Below are positions 10,001 to 19,580 of a stretch of DNA of 64,000 nt, piece after piece. The stretch is taken from positions 186,001-250,000 of the forward strand of contig NZ_JAAAWP010000001.1 in assembly GCF_010500915.1 (NCBI RefSeq), written 5' to 3'. The position numbers and the translations under genes were made by a program. Each line of letters opens with the position of its first letter. The stretch's first letter is position 1. The stretch comes from Alteromonas hispanica. Lineage in GTDB: Bacteria; Pseudomonadota; Gammaproteobacteria; Enterobacterales; Alteromonadaceae. The notes under the pieces were generated by a model. The model was not told where the DNA came from and ran no database searches. It saw only the letters and a program-made list of their open reading frames with translations.

Positions 10001-10460
10001 GACTACTATTCCAGTAGACGGTGGAAATGCACCAACAATAGAAGCTCAGTCTTTCGAAGTAGACGAAAATACTGCAACAGGTACGGTAGTGGGTACCATC
10101 GAAGCAACTGATGTTGATGGAATCACTAGCCCAGTATCGGAATTCTTCGTTCAATCTTCTAGCTCTATTGCACTATCTGTTTCTCGTGACGGTGTGATTA
10201 CTGTTGCTGACGGTTCACTGCTAGACTTTGACGCCGGGTTTGAAAGCGTGACTATGGAAGTAGTCGCTATCGATACATCTGGAAATATTTCAGAGCCAGC
10301 GGAAGTTACGGTAACGGTTAACAACTTGGCTGACGAAGTGAGTGAGCAACCTGCTCCACCACCGCCAGCGCCAGAGCCACGCAGCACGGGTGGTGGTTCA
10401 ACAGGTTGGTTGAGCCTGCTATTACTGCCTGCAATCTACCTACGTAGACGTTTCAAGTAG
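7041..10460 (+). CDS. Secreted S8 subtilisin-like serine protease with PA domain and GlyGly-CTERM
   Basis: A large secreted protease of 1139 residues. It starts with a Sec signal peptide (MKKTTLSAAIVVALSATSAAA) and a pro-region of about 130 residues. The subtilase triad is D179 (VAILDSGLD), H235 (HGTHVAHS) and S541 (GTSFSSP). A PA domain is inserted between His and Ser (about 390-490, with DRGACGFVTKVANAEAAGAEFVIVANN split across its core strands), as in large cell-surface and S8 endopeptidases. After about 640 come Fn3-like and cadherin-like modules (VDENTATGTVVGTIEATDVDG). The C-terminus is a proline-rich stretch, a glycine patch, a hydrophobic helix and an RRRFK tail, which is a GlyGly-CTERM signal processed by rhombosortase in type II-secreting gammaproteobacteria. 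It is a single-gene unit followed by a strong terminator. It probably digests environmental protein. Base use is like the neighbours. Confidence 0.93.
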   Translation: MKKTTLSAAIVVALSATSAAANDRYDLDALTKGFEKNATVEQSAIANSGTTWLVKAKSSTATSVADVALANKAGLSNLSNPTDAVFDANTGLDLLQAQIESLGVDVAFKSRTTNLVAGLVIDGSLQDIAKIRTLSGVADVLPVNNSELHIEDSAEYINATSLVTANVASGQGIRVAILDSGLDYTHAAVGGPGTAEAFAEATADLADTPAWPIGNVLGGFDFFNGDPDPMDNNNHGTHVAHSVLGVAPDAQVYAYTVCDQSCPGAAQLAGLEAAMDPNGDGDISDRVDVINMSLGGDFGTNRGGAVAELIDKAVELGVVVAISAGNDGPTPFIVGGPSTTTNALSVGAMTHPTAETAEITATLGETAIVAVGAAFNPEPEFSIDSTTPVVYAEPETNATGCVEYTADLTGQVVLIDRGACGFVTKVANAEAAGAEFVIVANNIEGDGAFVMGGTPATPIGINSVMISKEDGDALKAAITAGDAAFAFDSVLVAKPGAIATFTSRGPSVDGLLKPEITAPGTAIDTAEVGTGDGTTPISGTSFSSPITAGAMAMLAEVFPNRNAFELKATLMNNANLDVTLEPRSTNPEAELAPISYIGAGLVDVEKASKSATAAWDASTKQAALAFGLLGLNETASITKTVTVKNFSGESKTYTLSDEARFADDLASGALTMEYPSTLTVPAGQTVTFDVVATIDPTKLPEWTLDSTVAGSPDGTAELTSVEFDGALMFTDESEETMHLVYHVLPKAYGSVELGTELTENGVLRTVTNTGSVDFDTALVATMIDSGVDADKQFDIVSTSLEYIGVAATTCEAGAIVFTNITMRDPVASLHSAGFFMDVDVDGDGVFDFTAQTLNESAFGRDSTAVVTFTRPFGALSGQLFGTIHEPGSNVLSMVSCVDALGLTIADLGNANATVAFRVENSAFDFFPSVAYDEDLVVSNYSFPLLDTPTVVDESGEAVATLEPGQTAFLNGVGTGGFTFLGADGAVATTIPVDGGNAPTIEAQSFEVDENTATGTVVGTIEATDVDGITSPVSEFFVQSSSSIALSVSRDGVITVADGSLLDFDAGFESVTMEVVAIDTSGNISEPAEVTVTVNNLADEVSEQPAPPPPAPEPRSTGGGSTGWLSLLLLPAIYLRRRFK

Positions 10461-10476
10461 TTATTCATTAACTAAC

Positions 10477-10507
10477 AAGAAGCCCCATCAGATGGGGCTT
10501 CTTTTTG
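10477..10507 (+). terminator. Rho-independent terminator of the subtilase gene
   Basis: Perfect 12-bp stem AAGAAGCCCCAT / ATGGGGCTTCTT with a 3-nt loop, followed by TTTTT. It starts 17 bp after the stop codon. Confidence 0.92.
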
Positions 10508-10556
10508 TTTGAAATTTATATATCGTTGGAATTATTTTATATTTAATTCTTTATTT

Positions 10557-11939
10557 TTAGCCATCATTAAGCGAATCCTGTTGGTTAACATCCAAACGCT
10601 TAGTTGGTTGCACTCCTAATTCTCTGAAATGCTCTATTTGACGAACAATATTTCCTCGTCCACGGCTAAGCTTATTCATTGCTTGTTCAAAACTTCCTTG
10701 GGCACTGTCTAACGACTTTCCTACTTTTTCCATATCGTTAATAAAGCCCACGAATTTATCGTAAAGCTTTCCAGCTTGTTCAGCGATTTTCTGTGCATTC
10801 TGGTTTTGATATTCATATTGCCAAATATTGTTAATTGTCCTTAACGCTACTAACAGATTAGTTGGACTTACCAGCATAATATTGTGGTTAAGGGCTAGGG
10901 TAACTAGCTCTGGCTCCTCCTCAACTGCTAATAAAAATGCAGGCTCGATAGGGATAAAAAGAAGTACATAATCTAGTGTCCTCAACCCTTTGAGATTTTG
11001 ATAGTCTTTCGCGCCTAGTCCTTTGATATGCCCCTTAATAGAAGCTACATGCTGGGTGAGAAAATGTGCTTTTTGTGAGTCATCGTCACAGTTATAAAAA
11101 CGCTCGTAAGCGGCTAGGCTCACTTTCGAATCGATAATTACGTCTTTATCGTTGGGTAAATGAACGACGATGTCTGGCTGTAAACGCTTACCTTCTTCCG
11201 ACTTTGCAGAGACTTGAGTTTCGAACTCGTGCCCCTCTCTTAACCCCGACTCTTTTAGTATACGCTCTAACACCACTTCGCCCCAGTTTCCCTGTTTTTT
11301 ATTGTCACCTTTCAGTGCACTGGTTAATGCAGATGCTTCTTCGGTTATTTTACGATTGAGCTCTTTTAAGCTAAGAATTTCAGTTTTTAATGAGGCACGC
11401 TCTTGCCCTTCTCTTATGTGTTGCTCTGAAATTTGCCGCTTAAAACCTTCTAAGTCATTTTTAAATGGTGCCAGCACGGCTTCTATGTTTTGTTTTGTTT
11501 GAGTACTGTATCGCTGCTGTTTTTCTTCAAAAATTTTGTTGGCCAAGTTTTCAAACTGAGTGTGCAACCGCTGCTCAGAGGCGGCCATGTTGGCTAGCTT
11601 TTCTTCATGACTTTCGTGCAGTGCTTCAATTCTTGATTGCTGCGCTTCATTCTGTGCTTTGACTTTAGCAAGGGTAATACGTTCTTCCTGAAGGGATTGA
11701 TGAAGCGCTCGATTAGACTGCTCTAAGTACTCAACTTTTTCTGATTTCGCGCTCATTACAGCAAATTCCTGCTTTAAGTCTGTAAGGGCATCTTGCAGTG
11801 TTTTTGTCTCTGCAGTCTGTGCATTTAGCTGTGATTTTAATGATAGCGAACGAATAAAAAAAAGAATACAAAGTGTGAAAATGAGTAACGTAAGTGCAAG
11901 TAACGTTGAAGCATGAGAATTTAAAGATTCGATGGTCAT
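10557..11939 (-). CDS. rmuC: DNA recombination protein RmuC family
   Basis: RmuC limits recombination at short inverted repeats in E. coli and belongs to the PD-(D/E)XK nuclease superfamily. The 460-residue protein has one N-terminal membrane helix (LLALTLLIFTLCILFFI) and a long coiled coil over about residues 30-200. The conserved RmuC core follows: KGNWGEVVLERILKESGLREG, RLQPDIVVHLPNDKDVIIDSKVSLAAYERF, and the LLFIPIEPAFL stretch. The nuclease-like acidic/lysine signature D..IIDSK is intact. It ends with VGKSLDSAQGSFEQAMNKLSRGRGN, also typical. It is a single-gene unit on the minus strand converging on the subtilase. Its exact biochemical role is unproven in the family. Confidence 0.92.
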   Translation of the reverse strand: MTIESLNSHASTLLALTLLIFTLCILFFIRSLSLKSQLNAQTAETKTLQDALTDLKQEFAVMSAKSEKVEYLEQSNRALHQSLQEERITLAKVKAQNEAQQSRIEALHESHEEKLANMAASEQRLHTQFENLANKIFEEKQQRYSTQTKQNIEAVLAPFKNDLEGFKRQISEQHIREGQERASLKTEILSLKELNRKITEEASALTSALKGDNKKQGNWGEVVLERILKESGLREGHEFETQVSAKSEEGKRLQPDIVVHLPNDKDVIIDSKVSLAAYERFYNCDDDSQKAHFLTQHVASIKGHIKGLGAKDYQNLKGLRTLDYVLLFIPIEPAFLLAVEEEPELVTLALNHNIMLVSPTNLLVALRTINNIWQYEYQNQNAQKIAEQAGKLYDKFVGFINDMEKVGKSLDSAQGSFEQAMNKLSRGRGNIVRQIEHFRELGVQPTKRLDVNQQDSLNDG

Positions 11940-12030
11940 ATAGCCTTTACACCGTATTGATTTGAAATATGTGTTAGTACGAGTATTTAAAAATCGAAAA
12001 CACTGGCATTTTATACAGCACTATAAACAA

Positions 12031-12060
12031 AAACAGGTGCCAATGGCACCTGTTTTTATT
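12031..12060. terminator. Bidirectional terminator hairpin downstream of fumarase
   Basis: Perfect 11-bp stem AAACAGGTGCC / GGCACCTGTTT with a 3-nt AAT loop. It is flanked by A-rich sequence on the left and TTTTTATT on the right, so it can act on both strands. It lies about 95 bp past the fumarase stop on the minus strand, upstream of rmuC. Confidence 0.8.
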
Positions 12061-12151
12061 ATTCCGCGTTGACCTGTAAAACGCTGATATAAAGTGAAGC
12101 GTGTTTGCGCATCGCTCCATTAACGTCAGTCGTGTACTGCGGTAAGTGGCT

Positions 12152-13681
12152 TTATTTACTTAATGAAGCATCTAAATCTTCAATCTTTGCTTTCCAGATA
12201 GCGGGGCCATTCTTATGCGCGTTTGCACCTGTACTGTCTACCGCCACCGTTACCGGCATGTCTTCAACATCGAACTCGTAAATTGCTTCCATACCCAGTT
12301 CTTCAAAAGCAACAACACGAGACTTTTTAATTGCCTTAGACACTAAGTATGCAGCACCACCTACAGCCATGAGATACACCGCTTTGTGCTTCGCAATTGA
12401 ATCTACCGTTGCTGGGCCGCGTTCTGCTTTACCAATCATGCCAATAAGGCCTGTTTTCTCAAGCATCATATCGGTAAATTTATCCATGCGGGTTGCAGTG
12501 GTTGGACCCGCCGGCCCAACTACTTCATCGCCAACAGCATCCACAGGACCTACGTAATAAATAAAGCGGTTTGTAAGATCAACGCCCTCAGGCAAACCTT
12601 CGCCGTTGTCCATCATCGTTTGAATGCGTTTGTGCGCTGCATCGCGGCCGGTTAGCATCTTTCCTGAAAGCAGTACGGTTTCCCCTACTTTCCACTCCTG
12701 AATGTCTTCTTTAGTAACCTCATCGAGGTTTACGCGGCGTGTGTTCTCGCCAACTTCCCATGTTACTTCAGGCCAATCTTCTAGTTTTGGTGGCGTAAGT
12801 TCGGCAGGACCAGAACCGTCAAGGTAGAAATGCGCATGACGCGTTGCCGCACAATTAGGGATCATCGCAACAGGTTTTGACGCCGCATGCGTAGGCAGTG
12901 ATTTTATTTTCACATCCACTACCGTGGTTAAACCACCTAGCCCTTGCGCACCTATCCCTAATTTATTTACGCGCTCGAAAATCTCCAGACGTAATTTTTC
13001 ATCCGTTGTTTGGGGGCCACGCTCGATAAGTTCTTGAATATCCACCGGGTCCATAAGACTTTCTTTGGCAAGTACAGCTGCTTTTTCTGCAGTACCACCA
13101 ATGCCTATTCCCAACATGCCGGGTGGACACCAACCAGCGCCCATTGTTGGGAGCGTTTTGACCACCCAATCAGCAATGTCATCACTAGGGTTTAACATTA
13201 CCATTTTAGATTTGTTTTCTGAGCCACCGCCCTTCGCTGCAATCATTACCTCGATTTTAGCACCGGGTACCATATCAATATGTACAACTGCTGGAGTATT
13301 GTCTTTGGTATTTTGTCTGGCTCCTGCGGGGTCGGATACAATAGACGCACGTAGAGGGTTATCGGGATTGGTGTAGGCACGTCTCGTACCCTCATCAACC
13401 ATTTCCTGAACGGTCATGTCAGTTTTATCCCAAGAAACTTCCATTCCTACTTTAACAAAGCAAGTCACTATTCCCGTGTCTTGGCATAGAGGGCGTTTTC
13501 CTTCGGCCGACATGCGGGAGTTGATAAGAATTTGTGCCATAGCGTCTTTTGCCGCTTGGCTCTGCTCTTTGTTATAGGCCTCTTCAACTGCTTTTACATA
13601 ATCTAATGGGTGGTAGTAAGATATAAACTGCAGGGAATCTTCAATACTATCAATGAAGTCTTGTTGACGGATAACGGTCAT
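12152..13681 (-). CDS. fumA: Class I fumarate hydratase ([4Fe-4S] fumarase)
   Basis: Converts fumarate to L-malate in the TCA cycle using an oxygen-sensitive [4Fe-4S] cluster. The single 509-residue chain fuses the alpha and beta halves of the heterodimeric tartrate dehydratase/fumarase family. The first cluster cysteine is in RPLCQDTGIVTCFVKVG near residue 65-75. The others are likely in GAGWCPPGMLGIGIGG and MIPNCAATRHAHFYLDG. The C-terminal beta-like half carries SGKMLTGRDAAHKRI and YYVGPVDAVGDEVVGPAGPTTATRMDKF. At 509 residues it is closer to the shorter bacterial class I forms than to the 548-residue E. coli FumA. It stands alone between a terminator and the divergent pabB, with 200 bp between starts. 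Confidence 0.93.
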   Translation of the reverse strand: MTVIRQQDFIDSIEDSLQFISYYHPLDYVKAVEEAYNKEQSQAAKDAMAQILINSRMSAEGKRPLCQDTGIVTCFVKVGMEVSWDKTDMTVQEMVDEGTRRAYTNPDNPLRASIVSDPAGARQNTKDNTPAVVHIDMVPGAKIEVMIAAKGGGSENKSKMVMLNPSDDIADWVVKTLPTMGAGWCPPGMLGIGIGGTAEKAAVLAKESLMDPVDIQELIERGPQTTDEKLRLEIFERVNKLGIGAQGLGGLTTVVDVKIKSLPTHAASKPVAMIPNCAATRHAHFYLDGSGPAELTPPKLEDWPEVTWEVGENTRRVNLDEVTKEDIQEWKVGETVLLSGKMLTGRDAAHKRIQTMMDNGEGLPEGVDLTNRFIYYVGPVDAVGDEVVGPAGPTTATRMDKFTDMMLEKTGLIGMIGKAERGPATVDSIAKHKAVYLMAVGGAAYLVSKAIKKSRVVAFEELGMEAIYEFDVEDMPVTVAVDSTGANAHKNGPAIWKAKIEDLDASLSK

Positions 13682-13881
13682 GACATCCTCTTTTTATTTG
13701 GCTTTCGTGGTCTTAGCTAGCTAAAAAAGCGTATACTAGCGCATCTATTATCGTCGTACCATGCAAAAGCGCGTGCTGAGCGACAATTATCAATATTCGC
13801 TGCGCTTAATGCGCTAATGCAAGACTGTCGGGTATGCATTAGTAAGCTCAGTATAGAAACAACCTGATACTAATAACATTT

Positions 13882-15381
13882 ATGTCTCTTATTGCCGGTA
13901 TATCTAAAATTACAGTAACACCTTTAACAGAGAAACAGTTACGCCACGTTATTTCAAACGACACAGGTGAAAACGCTTCTTTTTTTCTTCAGTTGTTTAA
14001 GCGCATTGCCGAACTAGAGTGGTCTCTTCTTTTTGACACCGCCGGCTCTGAAAAAAGCAATGGCCGTTTTAATATCATGGTATGGAACCCTGCGTTGGTC
14101 GTAACGGCTAAAGAGGGGCAAACAGAACTCATCGACATCCAGCAACAGAAGCGGTACAAATTAGATGAGAAGCCCTTTGAGGCATCTGAAAAATACTTAC
14201 ACGCTCACGTCGTAAAATTGAGAGCAACCATAGACGTAAAATTTGAGCATCTGCCATTCATTGTTGGTGTTGCGGGTATGGCGGGTTACGATGCTGGAAG
14301 GTTTTACGAAAGCTTGCCTAGCAAAGCGTTAAACGATTATACGACTCCCGATTTCGCCGCCGGTCTTTATTTAAATTCGTTTATTGAAGATACCAAAACG
14401 GGTACGTTTTATTATTGCTCTACAGACGAAAGTACGTTTCCTGACATTTTAGATACGGAGCTTGATAATACGCCAACCTCACCTGCATGTTCTAGTAATG
14501 GTGCTTCTGAAGCCACCTCTGACAAAAAGACATTTAGTATTACAGAACCCTTCGCATCGAATTTATCTCAAGAGGAGTACGAGCGATGCCTAGACGCTAT
14601 TCATCGATACCTCAAGGCGGGAGATTGCTACCAGGTTAATATGGCGCAACGGTTTACAGCGCGTTTTCAGGGTGACTTTTATAGCGCATATTGTCGATTG
14701 CGCAATGAGAATCAAGCTCCCTTCTCCGCATATTTCAAGCTGCCAGAAAGTGCGATAGCAAGTATATCGCCAGAGCGCTTTCTAAGCGTGAAAGAGGGTT
14801 TAGTAGAAACAAAACCTATCAAAGGAACCAGGCCTAGGTACGCTGAAAAGCAGCGAGACGCTGAGAGTGCATATGCTCTGCAGCATGCCGAGAAAGACCG
14901 CTCTGAGAATTTGATGATAGTAGATTTACTACGCAATGATATTTCAAAGCACTGTAAGCCGGGTTCGGTTAATGTACCCGCGTTATTTGCCTTGGAGAGC
15001 TATGAGGCTGTTCACCATTTGGTGAGTACGATAACCGGCGAATTAGCAGAGGGTAGCACGCCCCTTGACCTATTGGCTTCGTCATTTCCTGGCGGCTCTA
15101 TCACCGGCGCACCCAAAATTAGAGCTATGGAAGTCATTGATGAGTTAGAGCCCCACCGCAGAAATATCTATTGTGGAAGCATTTTCTACATGGGGTGTCG
15201 TGAAGACATGGACTCTAGCATCTGTATTCGCACCGTTTTGGCAGAGGATGACAAGTTACATTGCTGGGCAGGCGGTGGTATTGTTTTAGACTCGCAAGCT
15301 GATGAAGAGTATCAAGAGACCCTCGATAAGGTATCAAAAATTGTGCCCGTATTGGCTAAATTTAACGAGAAGAATGAATGA
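13882..15381 (+). CDS. pabB: Aminodeoxychorismate synthase component I
   Basis: PabB uses chorismate and ammonia from PabA to make 4-amino-4-deoxychorismate for folate. The C-terminal chorismate-binding domain is complete: YLKAGDCYQVNMAQRF, the active-site lysine motif PIKGTRPR (the PIKGT form typical of PabB), and SFPGGSITGAPKIRAMEVIDELE. The N-terminal about 220 residues form the anthranilate-synthase-like alpha/beta layer and are more divergent. The length of 499 is a little above the 453 of E. coli. The next gene, a CoA pyrophosphatase, overlaps it by four bases (ATGA). This pabB-nudL pairing is also seen in enterobacteria. PIKGT argues against TrpE or an isochorismate synthase. Confidence 0.92.
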   Translation: MSLIAGISKITVTPLTEKQLRHVISNDTGENASFFLQLFKRIAELEWSLLFDTAGSEKSNGRFNIMVWNPALVVTAKEGQTELIDIQQQKRYKLDEKPFEASEKYLHAHVVKLRATIDVKFEHLPFIVGVAGMAGYDAGRFYESLPSKALNDYTTPDFAAGLYLNSFIEDTKTGTFYYCSTDESTFPDILDTELDNTPTSPACSSNGASEATSDKKTFSITEPFASNLSQEEYERCLDAIHRYLKAGDCYQVNMAQRFTARFQGDFYSAYCRLRNENQAPFSAYFKLPESAIASISPERFLSVKEGLVETKPIKGTRPRYAEKQRDAESAYALQHAEKDRSENLMIVDLLRNDISKHCKPGSVNVPALFALESYEAVHHLVSTITGELAEGSTPLDLLASSFPGGSITGAPKIRAMEVIDELEPHRRNIYCGSIFYMGCREDMDSSICIRTVLAEDDKLHCWAGGGIVLDSQADEEYQETLDKVSKIVPVLAKFNEKNE

Positions 15382-15950
15382 AAAAAGCCGAGTTTCTCAA
15401 TCAGTTTCACCATTTAAGGCTACCGCACAGTGAACCAGATTTTCCGTTAAAAAAAGCTGGGCGACCTGCAGCTGTGCTTATCCCACTGATTGATTACGGC
15501 ACATCATTACATGTTCTTCTTACAGAGCGAGCGCATCACTTACGGCACCACCCTGGTCAAATTAGCTTTCCCGGGGGGGCTGTCGAAGACGCCGATAATT
15601 CGTTTTTTGACGCGGCTATGCGGGAAGCAGACGAAGAAATAGGCTTGCCGCCACACCACGTTGAAATTGTAGGGATGCTGCCTCGATATCGTACGGTAAG
15701 TGGGTATGAAATAGCGCCTGTTGTGGGTTTTGTAGAGCCAGGCTTTGAGTTGAAATTAGACGCAAACGAAGTGGAAAGTGCTTTTGAAGTGCCCCTCGCT
15801 CATGTGTTAAATCGAAAAAATCATTTAATCCATAGAACTCATTTAGGTTCGCGTTCTTTCCCTATTTATTTCATACCTTGGCAAAAGCGAATGATTTGGG
15901 GCGCTACCGCAGCAATTATTCGCAACCTTTCCCATCATATACATCCATAA
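15378..15950 (+). CDS. nudL: CoA pyrophosphatase (Nudix hydrolase)
   Basis: A Nudix hydrolase predicted to split coenzyme A or its esters into 3',5'-ADP and 4'-phosphopantetheine. The CoA-specific upstream motif LLTERAHHLRHHPGQISFPGG is present, directly followed by the Nudix box, where GG begins the box and READEEIG supplies the metal-binding glutamates. Its 190 residues equal the E. coli NudL/YeaB size. Translation is coupled to pabB by an ATGA overlap. The gene keeps the same partner in enterobacteria, but a functional link between folate synthesis and CoA turnover is unproven. Confidence 0.9.
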   Translation: MKKAEFLNQFHHLRLPHSEPDFPLKKAGRPAAVLIPLIDYGTSLHVLLTERAHHLRHHPGQISFPGGAVEDADNSFFDAAMREADEEIGLPPHHVEIVGMLPRYRTVSGYEIAPVVGFVEPGFELKLDANEVESAFEVPLAHVLNRKNHLIHRTHLGSRSFPIYFIPWQKRMIWGATAAIIRNLSHHIHP

Positions 15951-16045
15951 GTACTGTTATAGACTAGCCACTATCAATTTATCTTTACAGGCCATTAGCA
16001 AAACTAATCATATTATTAGCATTTCTGTATTGTAGTTAATGTTTG

Positions 16046-16062
16046 GTAGATGCATGATCTAC
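16046..16062. promoter_or_regulatory. Perfect dyad just upstream of sdaA
   Basis: GTAGAT-gcatg-ATCTAC, a 6-bp perfect inverted repeat around a 5-nt centre, 28 bp before the chosen sdaA start. Its right part, ATGCATGATCTAC, recurs exactly upstream of pfkA at 29222-29234. It could be an operator or a leader hairpin. Confidence 0.4.
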
Positions 16063-16089
16063 ACATTATTGATTAACGGCTTGAAGTTT

Positions 16090-17463
16090 ATGATTAGTGT
16101 ATTTGACATGTTTAGCGTTGGTATCGGTCCTTCTAGTTCACACACAGTAGGCCCCATGAAAGCAGGAGCAGAATTTGCCGGCGCACTTGCAGAGGATACT
16201 TCGCTCTTTGACAGTGTCGATAGCATTAAAGTTGAGCTGTTTGGATCGTTAGGACAGACCGGAATTGGGCACGGTACAGGCAAAGCCGTTATTCTAGGGC
16301 TATTAGGACACACGCCAGAGCACGTAGATGTTGATAAAATTGACGCTATGCTTGAGCAAGTTCGCCTGTCCGAAACACTCTGCTTAAATGGCACAAAAGA
16401 CATTAATTTTCCTAATAAAAACGCCATTGTTTTCCACAGAAGAAAAACGTTACCTAAACACGCTAACGCACTCACTTTCTTTGCTATGCGAAACGACACC
16501 GTAGTTGCACAACAAACGTATTACAGTATTGGCGGTGGTTTCATCATCAAAGATGAAGACTTTGACGAAACTAAAGCCCATGCTGCAACCCTACAAGCCT
16601 CAGTTCCCTACCCGTTTAAAACAGCCGAGGCACTGTTACACCTTTGTAAAACAAACGGGCTGAGTATTAGTTCGTTAATGCTCAACAATGAAGCCACTTT
16701 TCGGCCCAAACATGAAGTAAAACAGGCGCTATATAATATTTGGCTTGTGATGAAAGCATGCATTCAAAGGGGTATAGAGAGCGAAGGCATTCTTCCGGGA
16801 GGACTCAAAGTTGTTCGCCGAGCTCCAGGCCTCTATCGCCGCTTGCAGACTGAGCACACAACCGATCCTATGCAAACAATGGATTGGGTTAACCTATTTG
16901 CACTCGCGGTTAATGAAGAAAATGCTGCTGGTGGGCGTGTTGTCACTGCACCAACAAATGGTGCGGCGGGAATTATTCCAGCGGTACTTCAGTATGTAGA
17001 TAAATTTATCAGGCCAGTAGATGAAGAAGTCGCCAGTAGATTTCTGTTAACCGCCGGAGCTATAGGCATTCTTTATAAAGAAAATGCGTCTATCTCAGGT
17101 GCCGAGGTAGGTTGTCAAGGTGAGGTTGGCGTGGCTTGTTCAATGGCCGCGGGGGCTCTAGCAGAAATTATGGGCGGTACTGCATCCGCAGTTGAAAATG
17201 CCGCTGAAATTGGCATGGAGCATAATTTGGGTCTTACCTGCGATCCGGTGGGCGGCCTAGTACAAGTACCGTGTATCGAGCGCAACGCTATGGGGGCAAT
17301 CAAGGCGATTAATGCCTCTAGACTTGCACTTCGCGGAACAGGCGAGCATAAAGTGTCGCTAGATAAAGTCATAAAAACCATGCGTGATACCGGCAACGAT
17401 ATGAAAACAAAATATAAAGAAACTGCACGGGGTGGACTCGCCGTCAACATCATTGAGTGCTGA
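16090..17463 (+). CDS. sdaA: L-serine ammonia-lyase (iron-sulfur L-serine dehydratase)
   Basis: Deaminates L-serine to pyruvate and ammonia with an oxygen-labile [4Fe-4S] cluster. I choose the ATG at 16090 because the protein then begins [26 protein letters not shown], the standard start, and has 457 residues against 454 in E. coli SdaA. The in-frame ATG at 16039 would add 17 unconserved residues and would place the 16046-16062 dyad inside the gene. The cluster cysteines are visible in [17 protein letters not shown] and [18 protein letters not shown]. Substrate-binding loops SSSHT and TAPTNGAAG are intact. It is a single-gene unit with its own terminator. Confidence 0.93.
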   Translation: MISVFDMFSVGIGPSSSHTVGPMKAGAEFAGALAEDTSLFDSVDSIKVELFGSLGQTGIGHGTGKAVILGLLGHTPEHVDVDKIDAMLEQVRLSETLCLNGTKDINFPNKNAIVFHRRKTLPKHANALTFFAMRNDTVVAQQTYYSIGGGFIIKDEDFDETKAHAATLQASVPYPFKTAEALLHLCKTNGLSISSLMLNNEATFRPKHEVKQALYNIWLVMKACIQRGIESEGILPGGLKVVRRAPGLYRRLQTEHTTDPMQTMDWVNLFALAVNEENAAGGRVVTAPTNGAAGIIPAVLQYVDKFIRPVDEEVASRFLLTAGAIGILYKENASISGAEVGCQGEVGVACSMAAGALAEIMGGTASAVENAAEIGMEHNLGLTCDPVGGLVQVPCIERNAMGAIKAINASRLALRGTGEHKVSLDKVIKTMRDTGNDMKTKYKETARGGLAVNIIEC

Positions 17464-17466
17464 TAA

Positions 17467-17496
17467 AAAAAGAGGAGCTTGGGTGCTCCTCTTTTT
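17467..17496 (+). terminator. Rho-independent terminator of sdaA
   Basis: Stem AGAGGAGC (17471-17478) / GCTCCTCT (17485-17492), extended by A-T pairs, with a 6-nt loop and a TTTTT tail, starting directly after the sdaA stop codon. Confidence 0.9.
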
Positions 17497-17548
17497 CTCA
17501 TTCATTTGTTTGCTGTTTCGCTTTGTTGATTCAAGTTACTGTTTCAGA

Positions 17549-17596
17549 GCCAACAGCGGTAACAAGTTCAATGCCAGCAGCGGTAACAAGCTTTGG
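17549..17596. repeat. Two-copy 24-bp tandem repeat after cysB
   Basis: Units 17549-17572 and 17573-17596 share the core AGCGGTAACAAG and differ at a few positions. They lie immediately past the cysB stop (17599), in the gap towards sdaA. Confidence 0.75.
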
Positions 17597-17598
17597 AC

Positions 17599-18576
<978 letters not shown>

Positions 18577-18782
18577 TCACACCGCTGATTTGCTCTTTAT
18601 ATACACTATACTCCTATCCTTATAACCAAAACTACATTTTTTTAAAGGTTGATATTACTAATCGCCCATATTAGGCTTCAATTAAGCATCAAAATTAATA
18701 AAATTCAAAAACATGTGCTCAAAAGTACTCTTTTTATTCTACATTAAGAGTAGCGCTAAACTTTTGCATGAACTGAGAAACA

Positions 18783-19484
18783 ATGACCTCAAATAAGCAA
18801 ATATCTGCAAAAATTGATTTTTCTTCGGTACTAGCCGCAGCTGTACACGATATGAAGAATTCATTGTTTTTACTTATTCAATCAATAGAATCACTAAGAG
18901 ATACCCTGCCAAAAGAAAATACAGGTGCGAGAGAACAAGTAGCTAATGTTCACTACGAAGCGTCAAGACTTAACACCAACCTTGTACAAATTCTTTCACT
19001 CTACCGCTCAGAGTTAGAAAGTATTCCAATTAGTGCAGACGAATGTTTTATTGCCGATATAATTGAAGATGTGGTCGGCTCAAATAGATTTTACATAGAG
19101 CAAAAGAACATAACACTACACGTAAATGTACACAGCGATATAAGCTGGTATCTAGATAGTGAGCTTTTTTATTTGCTACTCAATGACGTTATTGTTAACG
19201 CGCTGAAATACGGCGCTTCACGTATTCAGGTTTGCGCCGATATTGTTAATGACTATCTTGTCATTAAAGTTGAAGATGATGGAAATGGCTATCCCGATGA
19301 AATGCTAAATAAAAGTCACGCTACACTGGATAACTTTGAACTCAGTCAAGGTAGAACCGGGTTAGGACTCTTCTTTGCAAAATTGATTGCTGATGCTCAT
19401 TCTCACAATGATAAAGTGGGTGTAATATCATTATCTAATGGCGGTAGCCTTGGCGGAAGTGTATTTGAAGTGAAAATACCGTAG
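18783..19484 (+). CDS. Small soluble sensor histidine kinase without sensor domain
   Basis: A 233-residue kinase reduced to its catalytic parts. The phosphoacceptor H-box is AAVHDMKNSLFLLIQSIESLRD (residues about 18-39, His near 21). The ATPase domain shows an N box (LNDVIVNALKYGA), a G1 box (VEDDGNGYP) and a G2 box (GRTGLGLFFAKLIADAH). There is no membrane helix, PAS or HAMP domain, so input must come from a partner protein. No response regulator is adjacent. Two orphan receiver-TPR proteins are encoded at 26612 and 45180 and are possible targets, but that is inference. The next gene, 96 bp downstream on the same strand, is an uncharacterised membrane-anchored protein. Confidence 0.85.
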   Translation: MTSNKQISAKIDFSSVLAAAVHDMKNSLFLLIQSIESLRDTLPKENTGAREQVANVHYEASRLNTNLVQILSLYRSELESIPISADECFIADIIEDVVGSNRFYIEQKNITLHVNVHSDISWYLDSELFYLLLNDVIVNALKYGASRIQVCADIVNDYLVIKVEDDGNGYPDEMLNKSHATLDNFELSQGRTGLGLFFAKLIADAHSHNDKVGVISLSNGGSLGGSVFEVKIP

Positions 19485-19580
19485 TATTATGTCGTGTGCG
19501 AGATTATCAACGAGTACGGTCTCTTCGCCGGTGTTTCCCATCCGGGAATTATAAAAAAGTAAACTGATGGAACTACACGC

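Noticed and set aside
16059..16499. 146-residue minus-strand frame antisense to sdaA
   Set aside because: It overlaps strongly conserved sdaA coding sequence and has no ribosome site or recognisable domain.
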